From Candidatus Aminicenantota bacterium (lineage in GTDB: Bacteria; Acidobacteriota; Aminicenantia; Aminicenantales; Aminicenantaceae): 64,000 nt of DNA. The position numbers and the translations under genes are program-made. The number at the start of each line of letters is the position of its first letter. Position 1 is the first letter of the stretch. The notes below the pieces were generated by a model. The model had not been told where the DNA came from. It searched no databases and worked only from the letters and a program-made list of their open reading frames with translations. Below are positions 26,320-35,193 of this stretch, piece by piece. Where the stretch lies: the NCBI GenBank assembly GCA_014727835.1, contig WJMT01000129.1:1-64000 (forward strand). Reading direction: 5' to 3'.

Positions 26320-29300
26320 ATGAAAATAGGTCGTTTGATTGGCTTGGTGTTGCTTTGTTTTTTAATGATGTATGGATTGACCCATGCTCTTGAGGCAGCA
26401 ACAGTGGGAAATTCACAAACCGGAGAGGATGTGGAGTTGACTTCTGGTCTTTTTGAACATCTGTCCTGGAGAAATATCGGACCGGCTAATATGGTGGGCC
26501 GGGTCAGTGACGTAGAAGGAGTGCCCGGAGATCCCAATATTGTGTATGTGGGCTCTGCTTCTGGTGGTGTGTGGAAAACAACCAACGGAGGTATCACCTG
26601 GAAACCTCTTTTTGACCGACAGCCCATCGCGTCTATCGGGGATATTGCACTGGAGCCTGGAAATCCGGATGTGGTTTATGTGGGAACAGGGGAGTCCAAT
26701 GTGAGAAACAGCGTCTCCTTTGGAAACGGTGTCTATAAATCCACGGACGGAGGAAGCACCTGGATCTTTCTAGGACTTCAAGACACAGAACACATTTCAC
26801 GCATCGTGATCCATCCCACTGACCCGGATACGGTTTATGTGGGGGCCTTGGGTCGTGCGTTTGGGCCGAATTCAGCCAGAGGCGTTTTTGTCTCTAGGGA
26901 TGGAGGGCAAAACTGGGAAAAGACTCTGTTTAAGGATGAGTGGCATGGGATTTCAGATATGGACATCAATCCCAAAAATCCGAATATTGTTTTTGCAGGA
27001 CTCTGGAAATTTCTCAGAAAACCTTGGACATTTGAGAGCGGGGATAAGGAAGGCGGAGTATTCCGTTCTATTGACGGCGGGCGAACCTGGAACAAGGTCA
27101 CACGAGGACTTCCGGAGCTGGTGGGACGCATTGGGATCAAAGTGGCTGCCAGCAATCCGGATGTGGTGTATGCCATAACAGAATCCCCGGAAGGGACTTT
27201 GTACCGTTCAGATGATGCAGGTCAGAGTTTTCAGCTGGTTTCAGATGATGTGGGAATCGTTTCCCGGGGATTTTACTACACAGACCTGAGAGTGGACCCC
27301 GCTGATGAAAACCGGGTCTATGCCGTATCCTCCAGACTTTATGTATCCATTGACGGCGGGCAGTCCTTTGAACAGATATCCCAATCCACACATGTGGACT
27401 TTCATTCACTCTGGATAGACCCTGAGAATCCGGAAAGGATGTGGCAGGGACAGGACGGAGGGATCTGTGTTTCCTATGATAGAGGCGCTCATTGGGATTA
27501 TGTCAATAATATCTGTGTGTCCCAGTTTTACCAAATATATGCGGATAACCGAAGACCGTTTTATTATGTGGGAGGCGGACTTCAGGACAATGGGACATGG
27601 TATGGCCCCAGCCGGAATAAAGAGCGGTTCGGTATACTCAAAGATGATTGGAGAATGATCAGTTTTGGAGATGGATTTCATGTCACCAGCCATCCTGACA
27701 ATCCAGAGCTGTTTCTCAGTGAAAGTCAGGGAGGAGGGATTGTCAGGACTGATATGAAAACCCGAGAGCAGCAGGATGTGAGCCCTCAACCCAGGAGGGC
27801 TGACGGCGCTCCTGTTTCAGAACTGGAGTACCGTTTCAACTGGAATACGCCTATTATTCCCTCTCCCCACGACCGGAAAACCATTTATGTGGGTGGGAAC
27901 GTTGTTTTCAAGTCCCTGGATTTTGGTTTGACATGGGAGGTCATCAGTCCGGACTTGACCACAGATGACCCTGAAAAGCAGAAAACAGCAGGTGGTCCTG
28001 CCTGGCCGGAGAACACCACAGCAGAATATTACTGCACCATTATCAGCCTGGCTGAATCTCCGGTTCAGCCCGGGGTGATTTGGGCAGGAACGGATGACGG
28101 CCAGCTTCATGTGACCATGAACGGAGGCAATGATTGGGAAAATGTGATCAACTCCATTCCTGACCTTCCTTCCTACACTCCGGTTTCCCACCTGGAACCC
28201 TCCATAACATCTGCAGGAATGGCGTATGCGGCTTTTGATCGGCATATGCTGGATGATTTCTCTCCCTTTGTGTACAGGACATCTGATTTTGGCAGGACTT
28301 GGGTGGATGTGACCGGAAACCTTCCGGACAATGCTTATGTCTGGGTGGTCAGGGAAGATCCGGTTCGGCCTCAGATCATATATGCGGGAACGGAAACAGG
28401 CTTGTTTGTTTCCTTTAACCGGGGAACGCGTTGGATCCGGCTTCATATGGCAAACCTTCCCACAGTGGCTGTTCACGATATCATCGTCCATCCCAGAGAA
28501 AATGACCTGATATTGGGGACTCACGGAAGAGGGATGTGGATTTTTGATGACATGTCATTTTTTAGAGAGATCTACAATGAGATGCTGCGGCAACCGACTT
28601 ATCTTTTTCGAATGAGACCCGCTCTTCGTCACGCGGTGAAAGCCACTCGCTATGGGATCGGGGACCGGGAGTTCACGGCAAAGAATCCGCCCTATGGAGC
28701 CCTCATCACTTATTATCTGAAAGAGGAAGTCCAAGAAGACAAAGATTTCCGGATCGATATCTATGATCAGGATAAGAATTTGATAAGGAGGCTCAAAGAC
28801 ATTTCCACAGAAAAGGGAATGAACCGGGCTGCTTGGGACTTGAGGGGAGCACCTCCGCGCCAGAGAAGAGAAACAGAACATGAAGAGAGCTTTTTTTCAA
28901 GGGGGCCTATGGGACCTCAGGTTCTTCCCGGGACTTATACGGTCAGGCTGGTGAAAGGGGAAGAGGCCTACAAAGAGGAATTGACAGTTTCCGTGGATCC
29001 CACTGTGGAGGTGAGCAGAGATGACCTAGACCTTCAGCACACATACGCCTCTGATTTGTGTGCCATGCAGTCGTCTATCAATGATGGGCTGAGGGCATTG
29101 GATACTCTTCAGGAGCAGCTTCGTGAGAGGAAAAACACTCTTTCCAGACAATCAGCCAGTTTTCCCGAAGAGGTCATGGAAGCTATTGAAACCCATATGC
29201 AAGAGATCTCACAGATCCAGAGTGTTCTGACCAAACCGGAGGGGGCCCCGTACTGGAGTGAAGGGCCCCGTCTCATTGAGAGAGTGTCAGGACTGTTCCG

Positions 29301-29490
29301 GTCTATAGACAGCGTCAACCAAGCGCCCACCAGAGCTCAAATCAATTATTTTGGTGAACTGAAGCAAGAGTTTGAAGCAGGAATGAGCAGAATCAATGAG
29401 TATCTGGGAGAAAAGGCGAAACAGATCAATCGGGTTTTTTCAGAGAATCATGTGCCGACTTTGCTGATCCCCCAGATCATTGAGTATTGA
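26320..29490 (+). CDS. Second exported sortilin-like Asp-box protein
   Basis: 1056 residues from ATG 26320, which has an ideal GGAGGAG site (26310-26315) and begins a signal peptide (MKIGRLIGLVLLCFLMMYG); the reading from 26275 would hide this. About eleven Asp-box units such as KTTNGGITW, KSTDGGSTW, VSRDGGQNW, RSIDGGRTW and VSIDGGQSF are present. The layout matches the protein at 21673-24786, including EYYCTI-SLAES and the C-terminal beta domain plus helical tail. It is a paralogue of that gene. Role is probably in extracellular protein or glycan handling; not proven. Confidence 0.82.
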   Translation: MKIGRLIGLVLLCFLMMYGLTHALEAATVGNSQTGEDVELTSGLFEHLSWRNIGPANMVGRVSDVEGVPGDPNIVYVGSASGGVWKTTNGGITWKPLFDRQPIASIGDIALEPGNPDVVYVGTGESNVRNSVSFGNGVYKSTDGGSTWIFLGLQDTEHISRIVIHPTDPDTVYVGALGRAFGPNSARGVFVSRDGGQNWEKTLFKDEWHGISDMDINPKNPNIVFAGLWKFLRKPWTFESGDKEGGVFRSIDGGRTWNKVTRGLPELVGRIGIKVAASNPDVVYAITESPEGTLYRSDDAGQSFQLVSDDVGIVSRGFYYTDLRVDPADENRVYAVSSRLYVSIDGGQSFEQISQSTHVDFHSLWIDPENPERMWQGQDGGICVSYDRGAHWDYVNNICVSQFYQIYADNRRPFYYVGGGLQDNGTWYGPSRNKERFGILKDDWRMISFGDGFHVTSHPDNPELFLSESQGGGIVRTDMKTREQQDVSPQPRRADGAPVSELEYRFNWNTPIIPSPHDRKTIYVGGNVVFKSLDFGLTWEVISPDLTTDDPEKQKTAGGPAWPENTTAEYYCTIISLAESPVQPGVIWAGTDDGQLHVTMNGGNDWENVINSIPDLPSYTPVSHLEPSITSAGMAYAAFDRHMLDDFSPFVYRTSDFGRTWVDVTGNLPDNAYVWVVREDPVRPQIIYAGTETGLFVSFNRGTRWIRLHMANLPTVAVHDIIVHPRENDLILGTHGRGMWIFDDMSFFREIYNEMLRQPTYLFRMRPALRHAVKATRYGIGDREFTAKNPPYGALITYYLKEEVQEDKDFRIDIYDQDKNLIRRLKDISTEKGMNRAAWDLRGAPPRQRRETEHEESFFSRGPMGPQVLPGTYTVRLVKGEEAYKEELTVSVDPTVEVSRDDLDLQHTYASDLCAMQSSINDGLRALDTLQEQLRERKNTLSRQSASFPEEVMEAIETHMQEISQIQSVLTKPEGAPYWSEGPRLIERVSGLFRSIDSVNQAPTRAQINYFGELKQEFEAGMSRINEYLGEKAKQINRVFSENHVPTLLIPQIIEY

Positions 29491-29602
29491 GGTGGTGCTC
29501 ATTCTCTTTTTCTTTCTATTGTTTTTGAAACAAACGAAATTATTATTTGGGATTGAATGTCTTGAAAATTGACATGGGATCATTGTTATGAAAGGAGGAG
29601 AG

Positions 29603-30727
29603 ATGAACTCGAATCGCTTGTTTGTTTTTATGTTCGGGATCCTGTGTGTTTCCACCCTCTCTCTGACCGGAGGTCAAGAGGATATCAAGGGAAACATAGA
29701 GGAGCTCTTTTTTGTTCCCTCACCCACTGGATATGAACATCAATTGGCTGAAAAAGTCATTCAGATGCTTCCGGATGAACAGAAAGTGAGTCAGGATCTA
29801 CTGGGAAGTGTGTTTGTGTCCAAAGAGGGAGATCTTCCTCTTTGGTCTGTGATGTGCGGTCTGGATGAACGAGGATATATTGTGGGCGGAGTCGATCCCC
29901 AAGGATACATCACACTGGATCGGGTGGTTCCTGCTCCTCATGCCATGTTTGACTCTTTTTTTTCCGGACATCCGGTGAAAGTATGGACCGAACAAGGGCC
30001 TGTCCAGGGAGTGTTGGCCATTCCTTCTCTTCATATTTTTCAGTGGGGAGAGAGAGAACATTTTCATGAGTATTTCTCCCTTGAAAAGATGAAGCTGGAT
30101 ATCGGTGCTTCCAGCAGGCAAGAAGTTTTAGAGAGAGGAATTCAAAACTGCTCTCCGGTGACTCTGGGGCAAAAAATGAGCTCTTTGTCCAAGCACAGGA
30201 TTGCCGGCTATTCCATGGGAGCCAAAGCGTGTGCAGCTCTGTTGTTGACCACAGCTTCGCATGTTCTGGCTGAAGAAAGCCAGGGAAAGCTTACTTTTGG
30301 CTGGCTGGCTCAAACTCTCATGGTGTCTCGAGGTTCCAGGCCCCGAGCTTGTGTGGGAGGAGTCAGGGCACAAAAACGTTTGGATTCATCACAGACGATC
30401 ATCGTTGATACTGTTCCCATCCAATCCGAAAATGAAGAAGACATTTCTTTAGGCCGGGGTCCAGTTCTTTTGGATGCAGAAAAAGAAAAAACAAAGGGAT
30501 TCCGAATGATTCAGGAAAAGGCCCGGCAAAAAGGCATCCTTGTCCAAACAACGGAAAAAGCGGATTCTCTGCTGTGGAATGCTTTTTCTGGGAAGCAAGA
30601 CAATCTGATCGGATTGTTCATTCCGGTTCGATTCGCAGCCTCACCTTCAGAGACTGTGGATATCAAGGACCTCCAGGCATTGAACCAATTGCTGGAGTCT
30701 GTTTTGACTGAAAGGAGGAATCCATGA
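29603..30727 (+). CDS. M42-type peptidase homologue lacking metal ligands
   Basis: 374 residues with a signal peptide (about 1-24). The fold follows the M42 aminopeptidase next door, but the metal sites are gone. Where the family has H-x-D-E-I-G there is LDERG, where it has DDRAG there is YSMGAKA, where it has Q-E-E there is AQTLMV, and the final histidine of R-Y-x-H-S-P is alanine (RFAASPSE). VDT is kept. It should be inactive as a peptidase. It overlaps the intact M42 gene by ATGA, suggesting a regulatory or structural partner. ATG 29603 follows AAAGGAGGAGAG and is preferred over 29588. Confidence 0.75.
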   Translation: MNSNRLFVFMFGILCVSTLSLTGGQEDIKGNIEELFFVPSPTGYEHQLAEKVIQMLPDEQKVSQDLLGSVFVSKEGDLPLWSVMCGLDERGYIVGGVDPQGYITLDRVVPAPHAMFDSFFSGHPVKVWTEQGPVQGVLAIPSLHIFQWGEREHFHEYFSLEKMKLDIGASSRQEVLERGIQNCSPVTLGQKMSSLSKHRIAGYSMGAKACAALLLTTASHVLAEESQGKLTFGWLAQTLMVSRGSRPRACVGGVRAQKRLDSSQTIIVDTVPIQSENEEDISLGRGPVLLDAEKEKTKGFRMIQEKARQKGILVQTTEKADSLLWNAFSGKQDNLIGLFIPVRFAASPSETVDIKDLQALNQLLESVLTERRNP

Positions 30728-31821
30728 GAAAAGCAAATATCATTGCCGTGTTGTTGGGTTTTTGTTTGCTCTGTTTCTGCACACCAGCCCCTTCTGATTT
30801 CAAAGCGTGGGATTTGTTAAAAGAGATGCTCTTGATCCCCGGTGTTTCCGGACACGAGACCTTGGTGGCGGATTTTGTGGCTTCTTCCATCCCTCAGTCT
30901 TTAAATCCCCAAAGAGATGAGATGGATAATGTCTGGTTTACTGTAGGAGAGGGGGATCCTCATATTGTGTTTGTGGCCCATACAGATGAAATCGGTCTGA
31001 TTGTCAAGCAGATCACAGTGGATGGGATGCTGAAAGTGGAGGGCCGGGGTGGATTTTTCCCAAAAATGTACGAAGGGCACATGGTTGTGATTTATACACA
31101 CAAGGGTCCGGTGCAGGGAGTTGTGGCTCCCAGAAAAGAATATTTTTCAAAAGCTCCGGATGAGTCCTTTTTTGGAATCGGCGATATAGAAATTTATGTA
31201 GGAGTGGACACCAAGGCCGAAGTCATTGAATTGGGAGTGGAGCCCAATGACCAGGTCACCATCCAGAAACACATTGCCGAGCTTTCCCCTGTTCTCTTAG
31301 CAGCCAGAGGAGTCGATGACCGGGCCGGATGCGCTGTTTTGCTGGATGCCATGGAAAGAATTGATTGGGATCAGATCACAGACAAAACAGTGACTTTTTT
31401 ATGGGATGTTCAAGAAGAGATCGGATTGTACGGAGCATCCAGAATAGCTGGAACCCTGGATGCGGATTATGTGTTTCCTGTGGATACTTTTGTGTCTTCT
31501 GATGCGCCCTTTGATTCCCAAAGATTTGCCCGGCTTCCTTTAGGTCAGGGGGCAGTGATCCGCGCCATTGACAGCAGCAACATCACTCCCTGGATTTATG
31601 TGCAGAAAGTCAAGCGCATTGCAGAGTCAAAAAGCATTCCTGTGCAGATCGGAAACACCAAGGGCGGAAACGATGGATCTGTATTTGTTCCCACAGGAAC
31701 AGCGGACATTCCTCTTTCCTGGCCCGGGGTCTATTCCCATTCTTTTATCGAAAAAATCCATAAAAGGGATTTGGAAGCGCTCACTGAACTGGTGGTGGCA
31801 CTTACAGAAACCTGGAAATAA
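30724..31821 (+). CDS. M42 family metallo-aminopeptidase, exported
   Basis: 365 residues with an N-terminal hydrophobic segment and a cysteine (LLCFC) that might be lipidated, though the lipobox is poor. The two-metal site is complete: AHTDEIG (near residue 85), GVDDRAG (near 198), VQEEIGLYGA (near 229), VDTF (near 254) and YSHSF (near 338). M42 enzymes are usually cytoplasmic self-compartmentalising aminopeptidases, so an exported form is notable. Its translation is coupled to the degenerate homologue upstream. Confidence 0.85.
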   Translation: MRKANIIAVLLGFCLLCFCTPAPSDFKAWDLLKEMLLIPGVSGHETLVADFVASSIPQSLNPQRDEMDNVWFTVGEGDPHIVFVAHTDEIGLIVKQITVDGMLKVEGRGGFFPKMYEGHMVVIYTHKGPVQGVVAPRKEYFSKAPDESFFGIGDIEIYVGVDTKAEVIELGVEPNDQVTIQKHIAELSPVLLAARGVDDRAGCAVLLDAMERIDWDQITDKTVTFLWDVQEEIGLYGASRIAGTLDADYVFPVDTFVSSDAPFDSQRFARLPLGQGAVIRAIDSSNITPWIYVQKVKRIAESKSIPVQIGNTKGGNDGSVFVPTGTADIPLSWPGVYSHSFIEKIHKRDLEALTELVVALTETWK

Positions 31822-31835
31822 CCTGGGTATTCATC

Positions 31836-31957
31836 AAATCTGTATGCACAGTCATACAGATTCATGAAGATCAGTTCTCTTTACAGTGCTTATTCCTTAG
31901 ACAGATGACTGTGACTTGAATTCATGTCATGAATTTGAATTATGTGCATACAGATTT
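31836..31957. repeat. MITE-like element with 14-bp perfect terminal inverted repeats
   Basis: AAATCTGTATGCAC at 31836-31849 is the exact reverse complement of GTGCATACAGATTT at 31944-31957. The left end also forms a hairpin on its own (31837-31846 with 31853-31862). A solo copy of the right end lies at 34828-34841. The 122-bp unit lies between the M42 gene and the convergent M14 gene. Confidence 0.7.
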
Positions 31958-32032
31958 GACCTTTCAGGCGAGCCGAGGTTGCTGCAGATGCGGTGAGATC
32001 GACTCATGAATTTCCCAGGGATTCAATTCGGG

Positions 32033-34627
32033 TTAGTTCATCTGGGGGTAGAGCAGAGCATTCAGCAGGAATTTGTAAGTTCCGTGAGACTGGGCTCTGT
32101 GCTGGCACCGGATTCCGATGAGCACAAAGCGGCCTTTTTTGTATTTCACATCCACCACCGCTGCTTTTCGGCTCAGGGTGTCTTCTCCCAGAAGCCATCC
32201 GCTGAGCAGGATATCTTTTTTAGGATAACTGGCGACCACTGTGCGATCCCATTCCATATCCGGGATGCTGGTTCGGAAAGCTTTGCTTCGGGAAAAGACC
32301 GCTGCTTTTTCTGCCGTCATTCCATAACCGATCGGAGATCTTTTGTTCACTTCCAGTTTCAGGATTGACGTGGGGCAGAAAAACTGACTTCTGGAGACGC
32401 CTTCCAAGGAATTGGAGACAGGGGGATTGAATTCTTCAATAACCAGTTCACAGGCATCATTTAAAGTGACCAGGATCCCTCCTTTGGCCACGAAATTCTT
32501 CAATGCCTCCACTCCCTGTTTGCCGATTCCTCCTTCGTATTCAGGTGGGCCTTCTGTGTAGTATCGAGCGTATCTGGATTTGGGATCTGGTTTTCCCATT
32601 TTGATGATGTCAGGGCTTTCGCTGGCAAAGATGATCACATCGAAAATTTCATTCAAGTCAGCGGGCTGGTCTTTTTTATCCTTGAAATCCTTGTTATGAA
32701 TGGTGGTGTAGGGGACTTCCAGGTCGTCCAAAACATAGCGGGTCCATCCTTCGTCCATGTTGGATTTCCACGATTGGTAGAGGGCAATTTTTGAGTTTTT
32801 CACAGGACTCTTTTTGATTTCAGATATATCGTTGATGGAATGAGCTTGAACATTCCATTTTTCAAGAAGTAGCGGGAGGTCTTTTTGGACCTGGGGAGTG
32901 TTCTCCACAAGAAAACTTCCAAAACAGGCATGAAATCCATCTCCGTTGACCGGCCCTTGGGCGCGGAAGACTTTGGGATTGCTTTTCAGCAAACCAAACA
33001 CCACTGAGTAAGAGGCGTTCTTTTTAGAGTCCAGTACAATGTATGGAACTTCTTGGCTGGGAGGCTGGATATTGGGATCAGGGATTTCATCCAGTTTGAT
33101 GAGTTCGGTCTCAAAAGGAGTGTCGATCTGTTCACTGGTCACTCCCATCTGAAGAGGGAGGGTCCATCCGGCATTGTCATAGGGGGGCTCTGGAGGTCCG
33201 CCCGGGTACTGCCGGATATTCGGATATTCCTGTTTTTCGAGGAGAGATTGAGCATACGGCCGGTAGGGTTGGGACATCAAGACCACAAAGGATCCGGCAG
33301 GAAACACTTTTCCGTCAGCCACAAAATCTTTTTTGGCCTGATGGATCTCCACTCCTCCGAAATGGAGGATTTCCAGCATCCGGAGGGTGGTGGGATAGTC
33401 TCTTTGGTCTTTGGAGATCACAAAGGCAAATGGCTGGCCTGGTTCCCTGATTTCCACAGCATCTTTGCACATCTTGTAGAAATTGAACAGCAGGTCTTGT
33501 TTGTGAAGATGGGCTGTTTTGACCAGAGATTTGGATAAAGTCAGTTCATATTCCACCAAATCTCGCAAACGCCACCATCCTCCCATCCAGGGGTCCGGAA
33601 ACTGAAGTCTTTTTTCGACATAAGAGTCCGGAAGTTCATTGGGCTCTATATAAATGGGGGTTGCCACTCGCACAGAAGCCATTTCACTGAGAAGACCGAT
33701 GCAGTTGTGAAGCCAGGATGTGTCATCACAAGCCCCGATCCACCATCCGGTGAAGCTCCGTCCGTGCACCACTCCCTTGAATCCGTTTTTCTGGAGGTCA
33801 TAGGCCATGTTCATGCCGCACAAGGCCACTCCTCTCCAGAGAAGGGGATGGATGGTGGGCACAGGCGGATCTTTGAACGGCGGGATAAACAGACGTGCTC
33901 CGGTGGATCCCATTTGATGTTCGTCGATATGGATCTGGGGGATCCAGTCATGATAAAGGACTTTGGTGACAGCCCGGGTCTCTTTCAGATTGAACATAAA
34001 CCAGTCCCGGTTGTCATCATGACCTGCATAGTGATGATAAAGCCAGGGCATGCGGGATCCTTCATATTTGGTGCCCACATGCTTTCTGTACCACTCGGTG
34101 ACCATCTGTTCTCCGTCAGGATTGGTGGAAGGGACCAGGAGCACGATCACATCCTGAAGCGCTTGTTCTGTGTTGAAAGGAGTGTTTCCTGTGACCAGGT
34201 CATAGGCCAATTCCATAGACATCTGAGAAGAGGCGATTTCTGTGGAATGGATGTTGCAAGTCATCAGCAAGATGGCTTTTCCTTTTTGGGCCAGGTCTTT
34301 GGCTTGTTCCGGGCTCAATCCTCTCGTGTTTCTGAGTTTTTTGGTGATCTGAGTGTAGGTGTCCAGCTGAGCCATGTTTTCTTCCTCAGTGATGACCGCC
34401 ATGATGATGGGTTTTCCGAGGGTTGATTCTCCGATGGTCAGGACCTTGATCTTGTCAGATTCTTCATCCAGTTTTTGAAAATATTCTGTGATTTGACTGT
34501 AGTCCGCCAGCTTTCTGTCAGCGCCCACTTTGTATCCTAAGAATTCTTCGGGGTGAGTCTGGGCTGATAACACAAAGGGAATCAGTAACAGAGCCATGCA
34601 GACAAAGATCAATCGTTTTTTATTCAT
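32033..34627 (-). CDS. M14 family zinc carboxypeptidase, exported
   Basis: 864 residues with a signal peptide ending near SAQ (residue 22). The M14 domain (about 30-330) has the zinc motif H-S-T-E near residue 128, the substrate arginine in DDNRDWF, and the second zinc histidine in IDEHQMG near residue 236. Conserved GARLFIPPF follows. The remaining 500 residues contain a beta-rich part and a likely class I amidotransferase-like fold. AGGAGG at 34641-34636 lies 8 bases before the start. It likely trims peptides outside the cytoplasm and converges with the M42 pair. Confidence 0.88.
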   Translation of the reverse strand: MNKKRLIFVCMALLLIPFVLSAQTHPEEFLGYKVGADRKLADYSQITEYFQKLDEESDKIKVLTIGESTLGKPIIMAVITEEENMAQLDTYTQITKKLRNTRGLSPEQAKDLAQKGKAILLMTCNIHSTEIASSQMSMELAYDLVTGNTPFNTEQALQDVIVLLVPSTNPDGEQMVTEWYRKHVGTKYEGSRMPWLYHHYAGHDDNRDWFMFNLKETRAVTKVLYHDWIPQIHIDEHQMGSTGARLFIPPFKDPPVPTIHPLLWRGVALCGMNMAYDLQKNGFKGVVHGRSFTGWWIGACDDTSWLHNCIGLLSEMASVRVATPIYIEPNELPDSYVEKRLQFPDPWMGGWWRLRDLVEYELTLSKSLVKTAHLHKQDLLFNFYKMCKDAVEIREPGQPFAFVISKDQRDYPTTLRMLEILHFGGVEIHQAKKDFVADGKVFPAGSFVVLMSQPYRPYAQSLLEKQEYPNIRQYPGGPPEPPYDNAGWTLPLQMGVTSEQIDTPFETELIKLDEIPDPNIQPPSQEVPYIVLDSKKNASYSVVFGLLKSNPKVFRAQGPVNGDGFHACFGSFLVENTPQVQKDLPLLLEKWNVQAHSINDISEIKKSPVKNSKIALYQSWKSNMDEGWTRYVLDDLEVPYTTIHNKDFKDKKDQPADLNEIFDVIIFASESPDIIKMGKPDPKSRYARYYTEGPPEYEGGIGKQGVEALKNFVAKGGILVTLNDACELVIEEFNPPVSNSLEGVSRSQFFCPTSILKLEVNKRSPIGYGMTAEKAAVFSRSKAFRTSIPDMEWDRTVVASYPKKDILLSGWLLGEDTLSRKAAVVDVKYKKGRFVLIGIRCQHRAQSHGTYKFLLNALLYPQMN

Positions 34628-34827
34628 AAAATGTTCCTCCTAAGATGAAATATTTTTGGCATTGATGAGGGTTGATGGTTGGTGTGAACATAGGTGACCA
34701 AGACATTTTTTCTATCACTAATCCAAGGACTTGTCAAGAATATGATGAGATGAAATTCAGGTGCGGCTGAATTTCATAGCGCTTGGGCAGTTAAAAAAAG
34801 AACTGCTCTTCATAAAGATGCATGATA

Positions 34828-34841
34828 GTGCATACAGATTT
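34828..34841 (+). repeat. Solo copy of the 14-bp MITE end
   Basis: GTGCATACAGATTT matches 31944-31957. No partner end is seen nearby. Confidence 0.6.
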
Positions 34842-34860
34842 GTTGAATGACCAGGAGCGG

Positions 34861-34889
34861 TTGACAAAAGGATCGTTTGGAGTTACGAT
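34861..34889 (+). promoter_or_regulatory. Promoter of the SRP RNA gene
   Basis: TTGACA (34861-34866), 17-base spacer, TACGAT (34884-34889). Transcription would begin around 34896, so the 5' end near 34914 would need slight trimming. Confidence 0.6.
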
Positions 34890-34913
34890 TTTATGCACGC
34901 AGATTGATTCAAT

Positions 34914-35190
34914 GGACCGTGCTAGATGGGGAGTTAGCGGTGCCCTGTAACTCACAATCCGCTAAAGTGAGATCGAACACCTTGCTGAGGCAGTCAACTT
35001 TTTCTGGTCAGTGCTTGTGTAAGTGGTGTTGACGGTACGGGCCCTGTGCAAAGCACTCTTTGTGAACTCCGTCAGGACCGGGAGGTAGCAGCGGTAGCAG
35101 AGCAGTTGCTTGTGCTGCAGGTTCGCCTTGCCTGAGCTAACTGCATGAGATACGCAGGGAATGTTTTGTCGAAGCAGATGCACGGTCCTT
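34914..35190 (+). ncRNA. ffs: Signal recognition particle RNA, large bacterial type with Alu domain
   Basis: The ends pair perfectly: GGACCGTGC (34914-34922) with GCACGGTCC (35180-35188), followed by a T-run that terminates transcription. The Alu part has GTTAGCGGTGCCCTGTAACTC and CCGCTAA, typical of large SRP RNAs, with stem TTAGCGG/CCGCTAA. The S-domain tip is GTCAGGACCGGGAGGTAGCA (from about 35068), with a GGGA tetraloop and the AGCA internal loop that Ffh binds. About 277 nucleotides. It targets nascent membrane and secreted proteins. The minus-strand gene after it ends inside the T-run. Confidence 0.94.
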
Positions 35191-35193
35191 TTT

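Noticed and set aside
27817-28524. 235-codon minus-strand frame inside the second sortilin-like gene
   Set aside because: Same reason: antisense shadow of a strongly supported gene.
33707-34426. 239-codon plus-strand frame in the M14 gene
   Set aside because: It is the antisense of the zinc carboxypeptidase domain, without family features.
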